The notes: generated from the letters alone by a model not told the origin. Counted from the first letter of the stretch, positions 51,801 to 61,494 are shown. The stretch: DNA of 64,000 nt from G963662605 sp963662605 (GCA_963662605.1 OY759785.1:2170001-2234000), one strand, 5' to 3'. A program made the numbers and translations.

Positions 51801-53228
51801 ATGAAAAAAATTGTAAGCGTCATACTTCTATCCGTAATTCTCAACGGAAGTATTAACTCACAAACTATTGCTCAAGCTAATGATCATATGTTGTGGTGGC
51901 GTGAAGCCCGATTCGGCATGTTTATACACTGGGGTGTGTATTCGGTTCCGGCCGGGGTTTACAATGGACATCAAATAAATAAAGCTTCCGAATGGATTAT
52001 GAACCGCGCTAAGATACCCGTCACTGAGTATCAGAAGTTTGCCGCGCAATTCAACCCCGTAAAATATGATGCTGATGCATGGGTGAAGACGGCTAAAGAT
52101 GCCGGGATGAAATATATTGTTATAACAGCAAAGCATCACGACGGATTTGCGATGTTTAAAACAGATGCCAGTAAGTGGAACATCGTTGATGCAACACCGT
52201 ACGGAAAGGACGTATTGAAACCGCTCGCAGAAGCCTGCAGGAAATACGGAATCAGGTTGGGATTTTATTATTCACAGGCGCAGGACTGGAATAATCCAGG
52301 TGGAGCAGCGGCAAAAAAGGCTGCCGGTGAAGGCTGGGCAAATCCCGATTCAATTGCTATTGATGCCTACACAAAGGGACATAGCGGGCACTGGGATTCT
52401 CTGCAAACAACGAAATCAATGAGTGAATATATCCGTCAAGTATCCGTTCCACAAGTTAAAGAGCTGCTTACCAACTATGGTGATGTTGCCGTTTTGTGGT
52501 GGGACACTCCGACAGGTATGACTGATGAATACGCGGAAGAACTTTCAGGACTATTGAAAATACAACCCAATATTATCACAAATGACCGGTTAAAACGTCC
52601 GAATTTCAAGGGTGACTATAAGACACCTGAGCAAAGGATTCCGAATTTAGATGAGCTTGAAGGGCGGGATTGGGAAACCTGTATGACAATGAACGGCAGC
52701 TGGGGATTTAAGAGCTCCGACCAAAAATGGAAAAGCACGGAAACACTAATAAGAAACCTTATTGATATAGCTTCGAAAGGTGGAAACTACTTATTGAATG
52801 TCGGTCCCACTGCCGAAGGCGAATTCCCCAACGAAAGCATCATCCGGCTTAAAGAAATAGGCGCATGGATGCACAGGAATGGTGAGGCAATTTACGGTAC
52901 GGGTGCAAGTCCACTTCCTGCTTTGGAGTGGGGCAGATGTACCGCTAAAGATTCTGCAGGACGGATGAATCTATATTTCTCAATATTTACCTATCCCAAA
53001 GATGGCGGATTATTATTACCGGAATTGCCGGTCAACATCTCGTCAGTTTCTTTATTACACAGCGGAGCGGCATTACAGTATGGCAAACAAGATAACCGGT
53101 TCGTGGTGAATCTTCCGGCAGATTGCCCGGATACCGTTGCGACCGTAGTAAAAGTTATACTCAGTGGGAAAATCGAAAAGACTGCTCAACCGGCGAAAAC
53201 AAAAATGAAAGCCGGTGAACTGGATTGA
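51801..53228 (+). CDS. Secreted alpha-L-fucosidase, GH29
   Basis: 475 residues. The signal peptide is MKKIVSVILLSVILNGSINSQ. The catalytic barrel contains WREARFGMFIHWGVYSVPAG (33-52), KYIVITAKHHDGFAMF (104-119), LGFYYSQAQDWN and VLWWDTP with nucleophile Asp235. GNYLLNVGPTAEGEF is the usual late motif. A short beta domain ends the protein. It has no sorting domain, unlike the other secreted carbohydrate enzymes here, so it is probably periplasmic. It removes fucose from plant or algal glycans. Confidence 0.94.
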   Translation: MKKIVSVILLSVILNGSINSQTIAQANDHMLWWREARFGMFIHWGVYSVPAGVYNGHQINKASEWIMNRAKIPVTEYQKFAAQFNPVKYDADAWVKTAKDAGMKYIVITAKHHDGFAMFKTDASKWNIVDATPYGKDVLKPLAEACRKYGIRLGFYYSQAQDWNNPGGAAAKKAAGEGWANPDSIAIDAYTKGHSGHWDSLQTTKSMSEYIRQVSVPQVKELLTNYGDVAVLWWDTPTGMTDEYAEELSGLLKIQPNIITNDRLKRPNFKGDYKTPEQRIPNLDELEGRDWETCMTMNGSWGFKSSDQKWKSTETLIRNLIDIASKGGNYLLNVGPTAEGEFPNESIIRLKEIGAWMHRNGEAIYGTGASPLPALEWGRCTAKDSAGRMNLYFSIFTYPKDGGLLLPELPVNISSVSLLHSGAALQYGKQDNRFVVNLPADCPDTVATVVKVILSGKIEKTAQPAKTKMKAGELD

Positions 53229-53291
53229 GCTAATCGCAATACATCTTTGGTTGTGAATAGATCTATTGTGTAATTGGAGAACTAAGCTAAG

Positions 53292-53323
53292 AGAGCCTCG
53301 TGATTTAGGCACCACGAGGCTCC
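53292..53323. terminator. Hairpin between fucosidase and DUF5700 genes
   Basis: AGCCTCGTG and CACGAGGCT arms (9 base pairs) lie midway between the convergent genes. No T-run on either strand, so termination is uncertain. Confidence 0.45.
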
Positions 53324-53337
53324 CTGAGCCGGCAAAA

Positions 53338-54408
53338 TTATTTATGTAATATTGCGTTGATTACTTTATCAGACCACATTGGTAATTTACCATGATTAAC
53401 ATTATTTGTGATAATTACCGCTTCATTGTATGTGGGGAGTAACAATCTCTGATCAGCAATACATTCGATTAATCTCTGTTTACCGAATGTTCTTTCGATA
53501 AGTACGGACATTTTATAACCGACTGTATACCACGGGCCCTGAATGCCCATAAATTCCATACCGACAGAATCAATATCTTTGTCTGCAATGGTGCTGTCTA
53601 AAATTGTGACGAAGAATTTGTCAACTGCTTTTAAATTCGCATCAAAGTTTGCCATATCACTATCCCAGCGGGCATGATCTTCACTGGAGCTGTATCTGTG
53701 TGGATGCGTGTATGGTCCGCCTGCAGCTGCAAGCATAGCAAATCCTTCTCCAAACGCGCCAACCCATTCGACTGTTCTTTGAGTTCTCGCCGGAAGCGCC
53801 TTTAATTCTGCAGTTTGTGACTCTTCACAACTTGCAGCATATCCTATGTGGTGCAATTCATGTGCTAACTTGTTTTCAAATTGGTCTTTGGATTCAGCAG
53901 GATTAACATAAAGGAAGATTGCGGGGTCGGTTTTGGTTTCGAAGACGAAGCTGTTTTTACCGGGTTTAATAACAGGGTAGATTTTTGCCTTAATCTTCGC
54001 ACCCTCGGGCAAATAGTATAGTGCTTTTTGCGCGGCACCATCCACATCGGCTTTTATCCATTGCTCAAGTGTTGCTGCTAATTCATCGCGTTTGGCGAAC
54101 AATGAAGCGGAGAGGACGAAAGTCTTGAAGCTTTCTTCGGTGTATTCATGCTTAAAAGATTCTTCACGTTTCTTCAAACGGGTAAATCCTTCTGAACTGA
54201 ACAGCTTCTGCCAATCAGCATCGGTAATTGCTTCATTTGAAGCTTTTTTTGCAAGAATAGAGATGACTGCTTCAGCCTCATCGGATACTATCTGAACATT
54301 TACAGGTGATTTATCTTTGTTTTGAGCGGAGATATTAATTGATAGAGAGCCAATGAAGAAAAGACTAAGCAGCAGAATGGATGTGTGTTTCAATAAATTG
54401 AGTTTCAT
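53338..54408 (-). CDS. DUF5700 putative zinc peptidase, exported
   Basis: About 356 residues from ATG 54408, giving MKLNLLKHTSILLLSLFFIGSLSINISAQ as signal peptide; the frame is open to ATG 54453 but that adds non-signal sequence. HELHH at 183-187 in ENKLAHELHHIGYAA is an HExxH zinc motif, and a later EWVGAFGEGFAML may supply the third ligand. The family is common in Bacteroidota, without an established substrate. It converges with the fucosidase gene. Confidence 0.8.
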   Translation of the reverse strand: MKLNLLKHTSILLLSLFFIGSLSINISAQNKDKSPVNVQIVSDEAEAVISILAKKASNEAITDADWQKLFSSEGFTRLKKREESFKHEYTEESFKTFVLSASLFAKRDELAATLEQWIKADVDGAAQKALYYLPEGAKIKAKIYPVIKPGKNSFVFETKTDPAIFLYVNPAESKDQFENKLAHELHHIGYAASCEESQTAELKALPARTQRTVEWVGAFGEGFAMLAAAGGPYTHPHRYSSSEDHARWDSDMANFDANLKAVDKFFVTILDSTIADKDIDSVGMEFMGIQGPWYTVGYKMSVLIERTFGKQRLIECIADQRLLLPTYNEAVIITNNVNHGKLPMWSDKVINAILHK

Positions 54409-54569
54409 AAAACCAGCGTTATTTAATGAGTAATTAATAATTATTAGACTCAAGAAAATTACAAAAGGTTGTAAAGAGCATAAAAATAATTGGGATGAAT
54501 GGTTATTAGAATGGATGTCTGTAAATGTGATATTAATGAAGAATTAAAATGGGGGAAATATACTCTCGT

Positions 54570-54808
54570 GTCATTCCGGAAAATCTGCCACTTTGATGCG
54601 TATCTATGTTGAGAATTTATATGGCAGATTTATCCGGAATCCATTCAGAAAAAATCCCACCTGTTCCAACTCAGAATCAAGATTAAAGCATAAACCTGTC
54701 AATAAAACTAGAAATGCACAGAGGTTGACTAAAATGGATTCCGGATAAATCTGTCGAACTACGTTGGTTTGTTTGTAAAGATTTCTGCGACAGCTTTTCC
54801 GGAATGAC
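54570..54808. repeat. Palindromic element, copy 2 (239 bases)
   Basis: Bounded by GTCATTCCGGAAAATCTG (54570-54587) and CAGCTTTTCCGGAATGAC (54791-54808), inverted with one mismatch. It consists of two hairpin units in tail-to-tail order: the first closes at GGCAGATTTATCCGGAATCC (about 54635), the second runs from GGATTCCGGATAAATCTGTC (about 54734) to the right end. The right 66 bases match copy 1 (49753-50082). The flanks at 54409-54569 and 54809-54895 hold the aldehyde dehydrogenase promoter and no gene. Confidence 0.8.
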
Positions 54809-54895
54809 AGGGGCATGTATTCCACCTAATTATTTCTTATTTGAAAGTCTCGTTTTGATACGATATATTAAGAGTTCAAATAATATGGATTTTGC

Positions 54896-56482
54896 ATGTC
54901 ATTGGATAAAGATTTACTTTCAACACAAGAAGTTCGAGACTTAACAAAACTTGCGAAAAAAGCTCAGTTAGAATTTAAGCTTTATACGCAGGAACAAGTT
55001 GATAAGATTGTAAAAGCAATGGCTGATGCCGGATATGCTGAAGCTGAGCGCCTCGCCAAAATGGCTTGTGATGAAAGCGGTTTCGGTAAGGTACAGGACA
55101 AATTGGTGAAGAACCAATTTGCTACACGGCAGGTTTGGGAATCCATTAAAGATCTAAAAACTGTCGGCGTTATAGCAACCGAAGCAAATGGCAAAATCAT
55201 CAAAATTGCCGAACCGATGGGTGTTGTTGCCGCGATTATCCCTTCAACAAATCCAACCTCGACAGCAATGTTTAAGAGCATGATCTCCTTAAAAGGCCGT
55301 AACGGTATCGTCATCAGTCCACATCCACGCACAAGGAACAGTACCATGGAAGCTGTCCGCGTTGTTCGCGAAGCTGCCGAAAGGGCAGGTGCTCCTAAGG
55401 GATTGATTCAGTGCATGACTAATCCGACACTTGAAGGCACAAACGCTTTGATGCGCGACCCGAACATTGCCGTAATCCTGGCAACGGGCGCGGGTGCTAT
55501 GGTTAAGGCCGCATATAGCTCAGGTACACCTGCTTACGGAGTAGGCGCTGGTAATGTTCCGGCATTTATCGAGAAAACGGCAAATTATAAAAAAGCCGTT
55601 GCCGATATTATTTACGGTACTACATTCGATAACGGTACACTCTGTTCATCTGAGCAAGCCATTATTGTTGACCGTGCGCTTTACGATCAGGTTGTAGAAG
55701 AATGTAAAATCCAGGGTGCTCATTTTACCAATGCAGAAGAAAAAGCAAAACTTGCTAAGGTTATTTTGAAAGAAGGCCGGATAAATCCCGATATCGTCGG
55801 TAAACCCGCGACATGGATTGCCCAACAGGCAGGATTTAATGTTCCTTCAAATACACGCGTCCTCATTTCCGAATGTACTGAAGTCGGGAAGAGTGAGCCG
55901 CTCTCATACGAAAAATTATCACCGATACTCGCAATGTACAAGGTTGACGGGTGGCTTGAAGGCTGTCATAAATGTATTGACCTGCTGGTATTCGGAGGAA
56001 TCGGACACTCATTGGCGATACACTCCAATGATGCCGATGTTATCATGAAATTTGCGATTGAAAAACCGGCATTCAGAATTCTGGTTAACACCGTCGCTTC
56101 ATTAGGAGCCGTAGGTAACACGACTGCCTTAATGCCTTCATTAACTCTTGGACCCGGAACATGGGGCGGATCAATAGTATCCGAGAATGTTACCGCAAAA
56201 CATCTTATTAATGTCAAGTCACTCGCGTTTGAAGTGAATCCAATCAACTCGAAAGGTGATATGCCTTCACTGAATTCAATTAGCGGTGCTGATGCCTCAT
56301 CCCGCAGTTTCTTAAGTGAAATTGAGGACAGGCTCCGTGCACGCGCAGGTAATCCGGTTATCAATCAGGATAACACACCTAAGTGCAAACCTGCAACCGC
56401 TCCGGTTTCAAAGGACAAGGAATTCGGTAACGGAATAAGCGCTGATGAGATACAAAAGATTATTTCAGGTTTTAAGTTCTAA
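54896..56482 (+). CDS. CoA-acylating aldehyde dehydrogenase
   Basis: 528 residues of the EutE/PduP/AdhE-N-domain family, which oxidises an aldehyde to acyl-CoA with NAD, or the reverse. IIPSTNPTSTAMFKS, LATGAGAMVKAAYSSGTPAYGVGAGN, and FDNGTLCSSEQ with catalytic Cys250 are diagnostic, as are GIGHSLAIHSND and GPGTWGGSIVSENV. The final 40 residues follow a Pro/Lys-rich linker (PKCKPATAPVSKDK) and end in SADEIQKIISGFKF, which looks like an amphipathic helix, similar in style to peptides that target enzymes to bacterial microcompartments. No shell gene is in the window. Acetaldehyde, propanal or another aldehyde is possible. Confidence 0.9.
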   Translation: MSLDKDLLSTQEVRDLTKLAKKAQLEFKLYTQEQVDKIVKAMADAGYAEAERLAKMACDESGFGKVQDKLVKNQFATRQVWESIKDLKTVGVIATEANGKIIKIAEPMGVVAAIIPSTNPTSTAMFKSMISLKGRNGIVISPHPRTRNSTMEAVRVVREAAERAGAPKGLIQCMTNPTLEGTNALMRDPNIAVILATGAGAMVKAAYSSGTPAYGVGAGNVPAFIEKTANYKKAVADIIYGTTFDNGTLCSSEQAIIVDRALYDQVVEECKIQGAHFTNAEEKAKLAKVILKEGRINPDIVGKPATWIAQQAGFNVPSNTRVLISECTEVGKSEPLSYEKLSPILAMYKVDGWLEGCHKCIDLLVFGGIGHSLAIHSNDADVIMKFAIEKPAFRILVNTVASLGAVGNTTALMPSLTLGPGTWGGSIVSENVTAKHLINVKSLAFEVNPINSKGDMPSLNSISGADASSRSFLSEIEDRLRARAGNPVINQDNTPKCKPATAPVSKDKEFGNGISADEIQKIISGFKF

Positions 56483-56504
56483 TTAGAAGTAAAATATTTT
56501 TATG

Positions 56505-56530
56505 AAAAAGCAGTCTCCGGACTGCTTTTT
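56505..56530 (+). terminator. Terminator of the acylating aldehyde dehydrogenase gene
   Basis: AAAAAGCAGTC and GACTGCTTTTT arms around TCCG. Nearly the same stem as the terminator at 45679. Confidence 0.88.
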
Positions 56531-56595
56531 ATTGTTAAATTCACCGCAAAGCAGGCAAAGGTCGCAAAGTAATTTTGTGAGAAAAGAACTCTTCT

Positions 56596-56851
56596 GTAGG
56601 TTGAGTCTCTGACTCGACCAGCGCAGTGTGACGAAAGATTGGAAATGGTCGACACAGAGTGTCAACATACAATCAGAAAGCACCGCTAAGTTCCACGTCT
56701 GCCGGGGGGCACGGCGCAAAGACGCAAAGCTTTTTTTTAACGACCAACTGCACAATAAAAAGGGCTTCTATTGCGATCGTAGGTTGACACTCCGTGTCGA
56801 CCATTAGTAAGAAATCACGAATTACATGGACGACTCGGAGAGTCATCCTAC
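56596..56851. repeat. Four palindromic units of a second REP-like family
   Basis: The gene-free stretch 56531-56904 carries four 24-base hairpin units. They start GTAGGTTGAGTC (56596-56619), GGTCGACACAGAG (56647-56670), GTAGGTTGACAC (56779-56802) and GGACGACTCGGAG (56828-56851). Each has the plan GTAGG-T-GACnC-tcc-GnGTCGACC or its reverse, so they form two inverted pairs. Around them lie fragments like CACCGC(A/T)AAG and GCGCAAAGACGCAAAG, a widespread intergenic repeat. No coding region recognised. Confidence 0.75.
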
Positions 56852-56904
56852 AAAAAATACTTTGCGTCTTCGCGTCTCCGCGGTACGTTCTTTTGTTCGA
56901 ATGG

Positions 56905-58365
56905 TTATAATTCGAAAAGGGGAGAGATATCCTGAAGTTTTTCGGATTTATGGACGAACTCATTTTTTGCAGGGATGTATAGGTAGTCCTTACTCCAATC
57001 GTCTGCGTTCGCTACAATTTGTCTCAGTGCTTCTCCGATTAAATGCATCTCATCTTCCGTCATTGTCGGATGAATCGAAGCCCGAACCCAGCCCGGTTTA
57101 TCGGAAAGGTCGCCCTCATTTATCTTGTTGGTTATCGCATGGGAGCGGTTAGGATCAACATGCAGCAAATAGTGGCCGTACGTACCGGCACATGAACAGC
57201 CGCCGCGCGTTTGAATACCGAATTTATCATTCAGCAGTTTAACAGCGAGGTTGTAGTGCATGTTATCAAGATAAAAGGAGACAACACCCAATCTGTCCCG
57301 TAAATTATTCGCGAGAATATGAACATGGGGGATTGTCTCAATCTCTTTGAATAGTATTTTAAGCAGCTGCGTCTCACGCGCCTGTATTAAATCCGGCTGC
57401 ATCTGTTCTTTGAGCTTGATAGCCAAAGCAGCTTTTATTGTCTGGAGAAATGGGGGAGTGCCGCCGTCTTCACGTGCTTCAATATTATTTACAAACTTAT
57501 GCTGTCCCCAGGGATTTGTCCAGTCAACTGTACCGCCACCGGGTTCATCAGGAACGTGATTATGGTACAAGTTGGAATTAAAAATCAGGATACCCGGAGA
57601 ACCAGGGCCGCCGAGGAATTTATGAGCCGAGAAAAAGATCGCGTCGAGATGTTGTTCCGGATCTGTAGGGTGCATATCTATGCTCACATAAGGTGCGGAA
57701 CAGGCAAAATCTACAAAGCAGTAGCCGCCATGCTGATGCATTATTCTGGCGAGTTCATAATAAGGAGTCTTAATACCGGTCACATTCGAACAGGCTGAAA
57801 ATGAACCAATCTTCAGAGGTCTGGATTTATACTCTTCGAGTTTTTTAATTAAATCTGTGGTTCCGACTGTGCCATCTGTTTCGGGTTCGAGAATTACAGT
57901 GTCACAGAGGGTCTCAAGCCATGAAGTCTGGTTGGAATGGTGTTCGATATGTGTTATAAAAACAACCGGGCGTAATTCCTCCGGAACATGCGTCATATCT
58001 TTCAGTTGCTCCGGAATCCTTAATCCAAGCAGTCTAATGAGCTTATTCACAACCCCGGTCATGCCCGATCCTGCATTAATCAGCAGATCCTGCTCTGAGG
58101 CGTTTACGTGCTTCTTAATGATATGCTGTGCTTCATGATACGCACGTGTCATGAATGCCCCTGTTGAACTGGCTTCCGAATGAGTATTCCCGAGCATGGG
58201 AGCGAACTTTTCCTGAATGGCAGATTCGATAGGTTGATACAGGCGCCCGCTGGCTACCCAGTCGGCATAGACCAATTTTTGTGTCCCAAAGGGTGTCTCA
58301 AAAACGGCGTCAGCGCCAATGATGTTACTTCTGAACTTACTAAAATCTAATTTAGAATCAATCAT
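56905..58365 (-). CDS. Class V aminotransferase-fold PLP enzyme, cysteine desulfurase-like
   Basis: 486 residues. The PLP Lys lies in FFSAHKFLGGPGSPG, and CSNVTG, HIEHHSNQTSW and FVDFACSAPYVSIDM build the cofactor pocket. RGGCSCAGTYGH near residue 390 has the Cys typical of cysteine desulfurases and selenocysteine lyases. It is longer than IscS/SufS (about 400), with extra residues at both ends, and no suf or isc gene accompanies it. A desulfurase or related C-S or C-N lyase activity is likely, but the substrate is unsure. Followed by the REP-like stretch on its 3' side. Confidence 0.82.
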   Translation of the reverse strand: MIDSKLDFSKFRSNIIGADAVFETPFGTQKLVYADWVASGRLYQPIESAIQEKFAPMLGNTHSEASSTGAFMTRAYHEAQHIIKKHVNASEQDLLINAGSGMTGVVNKLIRLLGLRIPEQLKDMTHVPEELRPVVFITHIEHHSNQTSWLETLCDTVILEPETDGTVGTTDLIKKLEEYKSRPLKIGSFSACSNVTGIKTPYYELARIMHQHGGYCFVDFACSAPYVSIDMHPTDPEQHLDAIFFSAHKFLGGPGSPGILIFNSNLYHNHVPDEPGGGTVDWTNPWGQHKFVNNIEAREDGGTPPFLQTIKAALAIKLKEQMQPDLIQARETQLLKILFKEIETIPHVHILANNLRDRLGVVSFYLDNMHYNLAVKLLNDKFGIQTRGGCSCAGTYGHYLLHVDPNRSHAITNKINEGDLSDKPGWVRASIHPTMTEDEMHLIGEALRQIVANADDWSKDYLYIPAKNEFVHKSEKLQDISPLFEL

Positions 58366-58439
58366 ATAAAATCTTAAATATTAAAGAGATAGACCGATTC
58401 CCTTAAATGGGAGCATCTCTATATAATTGTGAAAATCTG

Positions 58440-60689
58440 TTACCAGCCCGTTTCATTTCTTGATGCTGCCGGTGTGCGTGCTCCGCCTCCATGTATATTA
58501 CAAGCTTCAGGCAATCTATCGGCTTTAACCCAGTCAGTTACCCTCTCAGGACAGCCATCTTTTGCCAATCTTGTGTCACCTCGCTCTATGCTCGCCTTGC
58601 AAAATTCTGCCTGAACGACGCCGTCGGGCATGTCAAAATACTTCAGAGGCAGGTTGACCGTGTTGTAAGTCTCGGCCATAAAGTTTGCCCATATAGGTAA
58701 TGCAGCCCGTGCTCCCTGACCGTACCAGCCATTGAATTTAATACGATGATCGTCAAATCCGACCCAGACCGTACCTTCAAGCTGTGGGGTAAAACCACTG
58801 AACCAGGCATCGGCGTAATCCTGTGTCGTACCTGTTTTCCCGGCTGCCGGTCGGTGAAATACGCGGCGGATTGAAGCACCGGTACCGTAACTGACAACAT
58901 CTTCCATCATACTGACAGTCAAAGCAGCAGATTGGGGTGATACAGCTTCCCACGTCTCAGATTTATACTCTTCAAGCACCATACCGTTCCGATCCTCGAC
59001 TCTCAGGACTGAAATCGGGGCATGGTATACACCGTGATTTGCAAGAGTTGCAAAGGCGGCAGCTTCTTCAATAGGAGCAATTTCTATAGTGCCGAGAGCT
59101 ATGGAAGGGAATGCCGATAATGGTGAATTTACACCCATTTTTTTAGCATACCGGACAACCTGTGATGGAGGCGCCATATCTGATGTGGTTAAGCGTCCCG
59201 CAATAACATTGACTGACTGTGCAAGAGCATTGCGGAGGGTCAGATAACCGCCATAAGAACCGTCACTGTTTGAAGGTGACCAGCCGTTGTAATTAAACTT
59301 CGTATTAGAAAGTGAGTACGCCGGAAAAGCTCCGTTATCCATCGCTACCGTATAAACAATAGGTTTGAATGATGAACCCGGCTGCCTTCTGATCTGTGTA
59401 ACATGGTTGATACCGTAAGACCAGTCCTGATTAGCACCGCCAACCATCGCACGGACTTGCCCGTTTGTCGGATCCAACACAACAAAACCGACCTGAATTG
59501 TAGACTCGGCTTTTTTAACAGAATCTATAAATGCCTGACTAAACTGTAAGCGGTTATACACTTGAGTTTTTTGTTCCCGGGTTTTAGCTTCGTGATATTC
59601 GGCAGTATTTTTAATGGCTCTGTCTACTAAGGAGGGGATAAGCTCCTTGTTGTTATCCCATTTCCAGTTCTTGTAGAAAATTTCCTGATACTCTTTCAAA
59701 TGTGCAGCGACAACTTTATTTGCGATAAGCTGCATTCTGTGGTCAAGAGTTGTGTATATGGAAAGGCCGTCACGGTAAAGATCGAGCCCGTGTTTCTCCG
59801 CTACTGCTTCCATTTGCTGGCGTATGGATTCCATGAAATGCGGTGCGTCGCTCCTGATTTTCACTTTTTTGCCACGAGCCAGAACGATAGGTTCATTCCT
59901 CAATTTCTGGAATTTATCTTCCGGAAGTAACCCGGCTGTAACCATGTTCTGCATGACTAAATTTCTTCTTGTCAACGCGTTCTGGACACGTCTTTCCGGA
60001 TCATACTGCACAGGGGATTTCAACAGCGCGATCAGCATCGCCGATTCGGGAATCGTCAGGTCTTTACCTTTTTTATTAAAATAGACCCTTGCAGCGGATT
60101 CAATACCATAAGCACTTTTACCGAAATAGGAAACATTAAAATACATCTCAAGTATTTCGCGCTTAGTGAATGTCTTTTCGATTTGAATAGCGGTTATCCA
60201 CTCCCGAATTTTCCGGATACCTGTACCGAAAATATTTTCATTTGAACTTTTTAAATTATATAGGTTCTTTGATAACTGCTGGGTAAGCGTGCTGGCTCCC
60301 TCACGCGAATTTCTGAAAACATTTTTTACCATTGCTTTGACAAAACGATCCATGTCAACGCCCCAATGGTCGTAAAACTTTCTGTCCTCAGTTGAAATAA
60401 GAGCGTTGACCAAATGCGGAGGAAGGCTGTCAATATCAGTCTCAATTCTGTTTTCAACATAGTATTGGCCGATCAATTCACCGTCAATAGAATATACTTT
60501 ACTGGCAAGCTGCGGTTTCGGGTTTTCTAATTCCTCAAGTGATGGAAGTCCCCACCAGATGTAAATGAGAAAGCCGAGGAAAAGTCCAAAAACAATGGAT
60601 GAGATAATCAGAAATTTCTTTCTTTTCTCCCTATCCTCCCACATTGTTTGAAATCGTTCTTTGAAAGGTGGTTTTTGTTTTTTGTCCAT
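58440..60689 (-). CDS. Penicillin-binding protein 1A-type bifunctional peptidoglycan synthase
   Basis: 749 residues. A short cytoplasmic tail and one membrane segment (about 26-48) precede the GT51 glycosyltransferase domain with ALISTEDRKFYDHWGVD and GASTLTQQLSKNLY. The transpeptidase domain has PGSSFKPIVY (SxxK), the SxN element in AQSVNVIAG and the KTG box in AAGKTGTTQDYADAWFSGF. The end (HGGGARTPAASRNETGW) is low complexity. It polymerises and crosslinks peptidoglycan. Its ATG is 3 bases after the stop of the LpxH-like gene, so they are co-transcribed. Confidence 0.95.
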   Translation of the reverse strand: MDKKQKPPFKERFQTMWEDREKRKKFLIISSIVFGLFLGFLIYIWWGLPSLEELENPKPQLASKVYSIDGELIGQYYVENRIETDIDSLPPHLVNALISTEDRKFYDHWGVDMDRFVKAMVKNVFRNSREGASTLTQQLSKNLYNLKSSNENIFGTGIRKIREWITAIQIEKTFTKREILEMYFNVSYFGKSAYGIESAARVYFNKKGKDLTIPESAMLIALLKSPVQYDPERRVQNALTRRNLVMQNMVTAGLLPEDKFQKLRNEPIVLARGKKVKIRSDAPHFMESIRQQMEAVAEKHGLDLYRDGLSIYTTLDHRMQLIANKVVAAHLKEYQEIFYKNWKWDNNKELIPSLVDRAIKNTAEYHEAKTREQKTQVYNRLQFSQAFIDSVKKAESTIQVGFVVLDPTNGQVRAMVGGANQDWSYGINHVTQIRRQPGSSFKPIVYTVAMDNGAFPAYSLSNTKFNYNGWSPSNSDGSYGGYLTLRNALAQSVNVIAGRLTTSDMAPPSQVVRYAKKMGVNSPLSAFPSIALGTIEIAPIEEAAAFATLANHGVYHAPISVLRVEDRNGMVLEEYKSETWEAVSPQSAALTVSMMEDVVSYGTGASIRRVFHRPAAGKTGTTQDYADAWFSGFTPQLEGTVWVGFDDHRIKFNGWYGQGARAALPIWANFMAETYNTVNLPLKYFDMPDGVVQAEFCKASIERGDTRLAKDGCPERVTDWVKADRLPEACNIHGGGARTPAASRNETGW

Positions 60690-60691
60690 AA

Positions 60692-61423
60692 CTATTTCCA
60701 GTCAACGATAGAAAAATCATTATCCTTGAAAACTCCGAAGCATGGCTTGTCTAACCATGATCCGAGATTTACATAAAAGCCTTTATTATAGGGGAGAAGG
60801 TCTTGTTTGTGTGAGTGTCCGAAAATGACATAATCGCATCCCCGGTCAATGTACTTTTGAGCGGCTTCAAATAAGCTGTTTTGTTCGCCGTAGTCTTTTT
60901 GCGTAGTATATTTTCGGCTCGATTTGCTTGAACCGCTGGCGATGCGTATACCGAGGTCAGGGTGAATTTTGGAATACATCCATTGTGCGGCTTTATTCCG
61001 CAGTACCGCTTTCAGAATTTTATAACCATAATCATTGGCTATCATGCCGTCACCGTGGTCAATAAAAAACTTTTTGTTATTAAGCGTAAAGAAATCACCG
61101 CTCTCATACAATGTAATACCGAGTTCAACCGGGAAAAAATCACGGTGCAGGAAATCATGATTGCCAATAAAATAGTGAACCTTCACACCTTTTCTGGTGA
61201 GATCCTGCAGGGCGGTAAATGTGCGGAAATATCCTTTTTGGTAGACACGTTTGTATTCAAACCAAAAGTCGAACAAATCGCCGACGATAAATAATTCATC
61301 TGCCTTATCCATTATGGAATAGAGAAAAGAAACCAGCTTGGCTTCTTTTGCATCTTCAATTTCCTTTGTTTCAAGGCCGAGATGAATATCCGAAATAAAA
61401 TAATATGTTTTACTCATAAGCAT
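60692..61423 (-). CDS. lpxH: LpxH-like UDP-2,3-diacylglucosamine pyrophosphatase
   Basis: 243-residue calcineurin-like metallophosphatase. Metal ligands are visible in FISDIHLG, FIVGDLFDFWFEYKRV, FIGNHDFLHRDF and FGHSHKQDLLPY. The FDFWFEY part is characteristic of the LpxH group, which makes lipid X in lipid A synthesis. Two near starts exist (MLMSK); the exact one is unsure. It precedes the PBP1A gene. Confidence 0.88.
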   Translation of the reverse strand: MLMSKTYYFISDIHLGLETKEIEDAKEAKLVSFLYSIMDKADELFIVGDLFDFWFEYKRVYQKGYFRTFTALQDLTRKGVKVHYFIGNHDFLHRDFFPVELGITLYESGDFFTLNNKKFFIDHGDGMIANDYGYKILKAVLRNKAAQWMYSKIHPDLGIRIASGSSKSSRKYTTQKDYGEQNSLFEAAQKYIDRGCDYVIFGHSHKQDLLPYNKGFYVNLGSWLDKPCFGVFKDNDFSIVDWK

Positions 61424-61494
61424 TCGAAAATCAGCACATAATTTACTAATTAATAATGATTCCCTAATCTAAAAAAACACGAACCTGGGGAACG

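Noticed and set aside
53865..54295. Open frames on both strands within the DUF5700 gene
   Set aside because: Shadow frames of a gene with clear signal peptide and HExxH motif.
54896..56482. A microcompartment operon
   Set aside because: No shell, aldolase or propanediol genes are adjacent; only the tail of one enzyme hints at it, so it is kept as a hypothesis.
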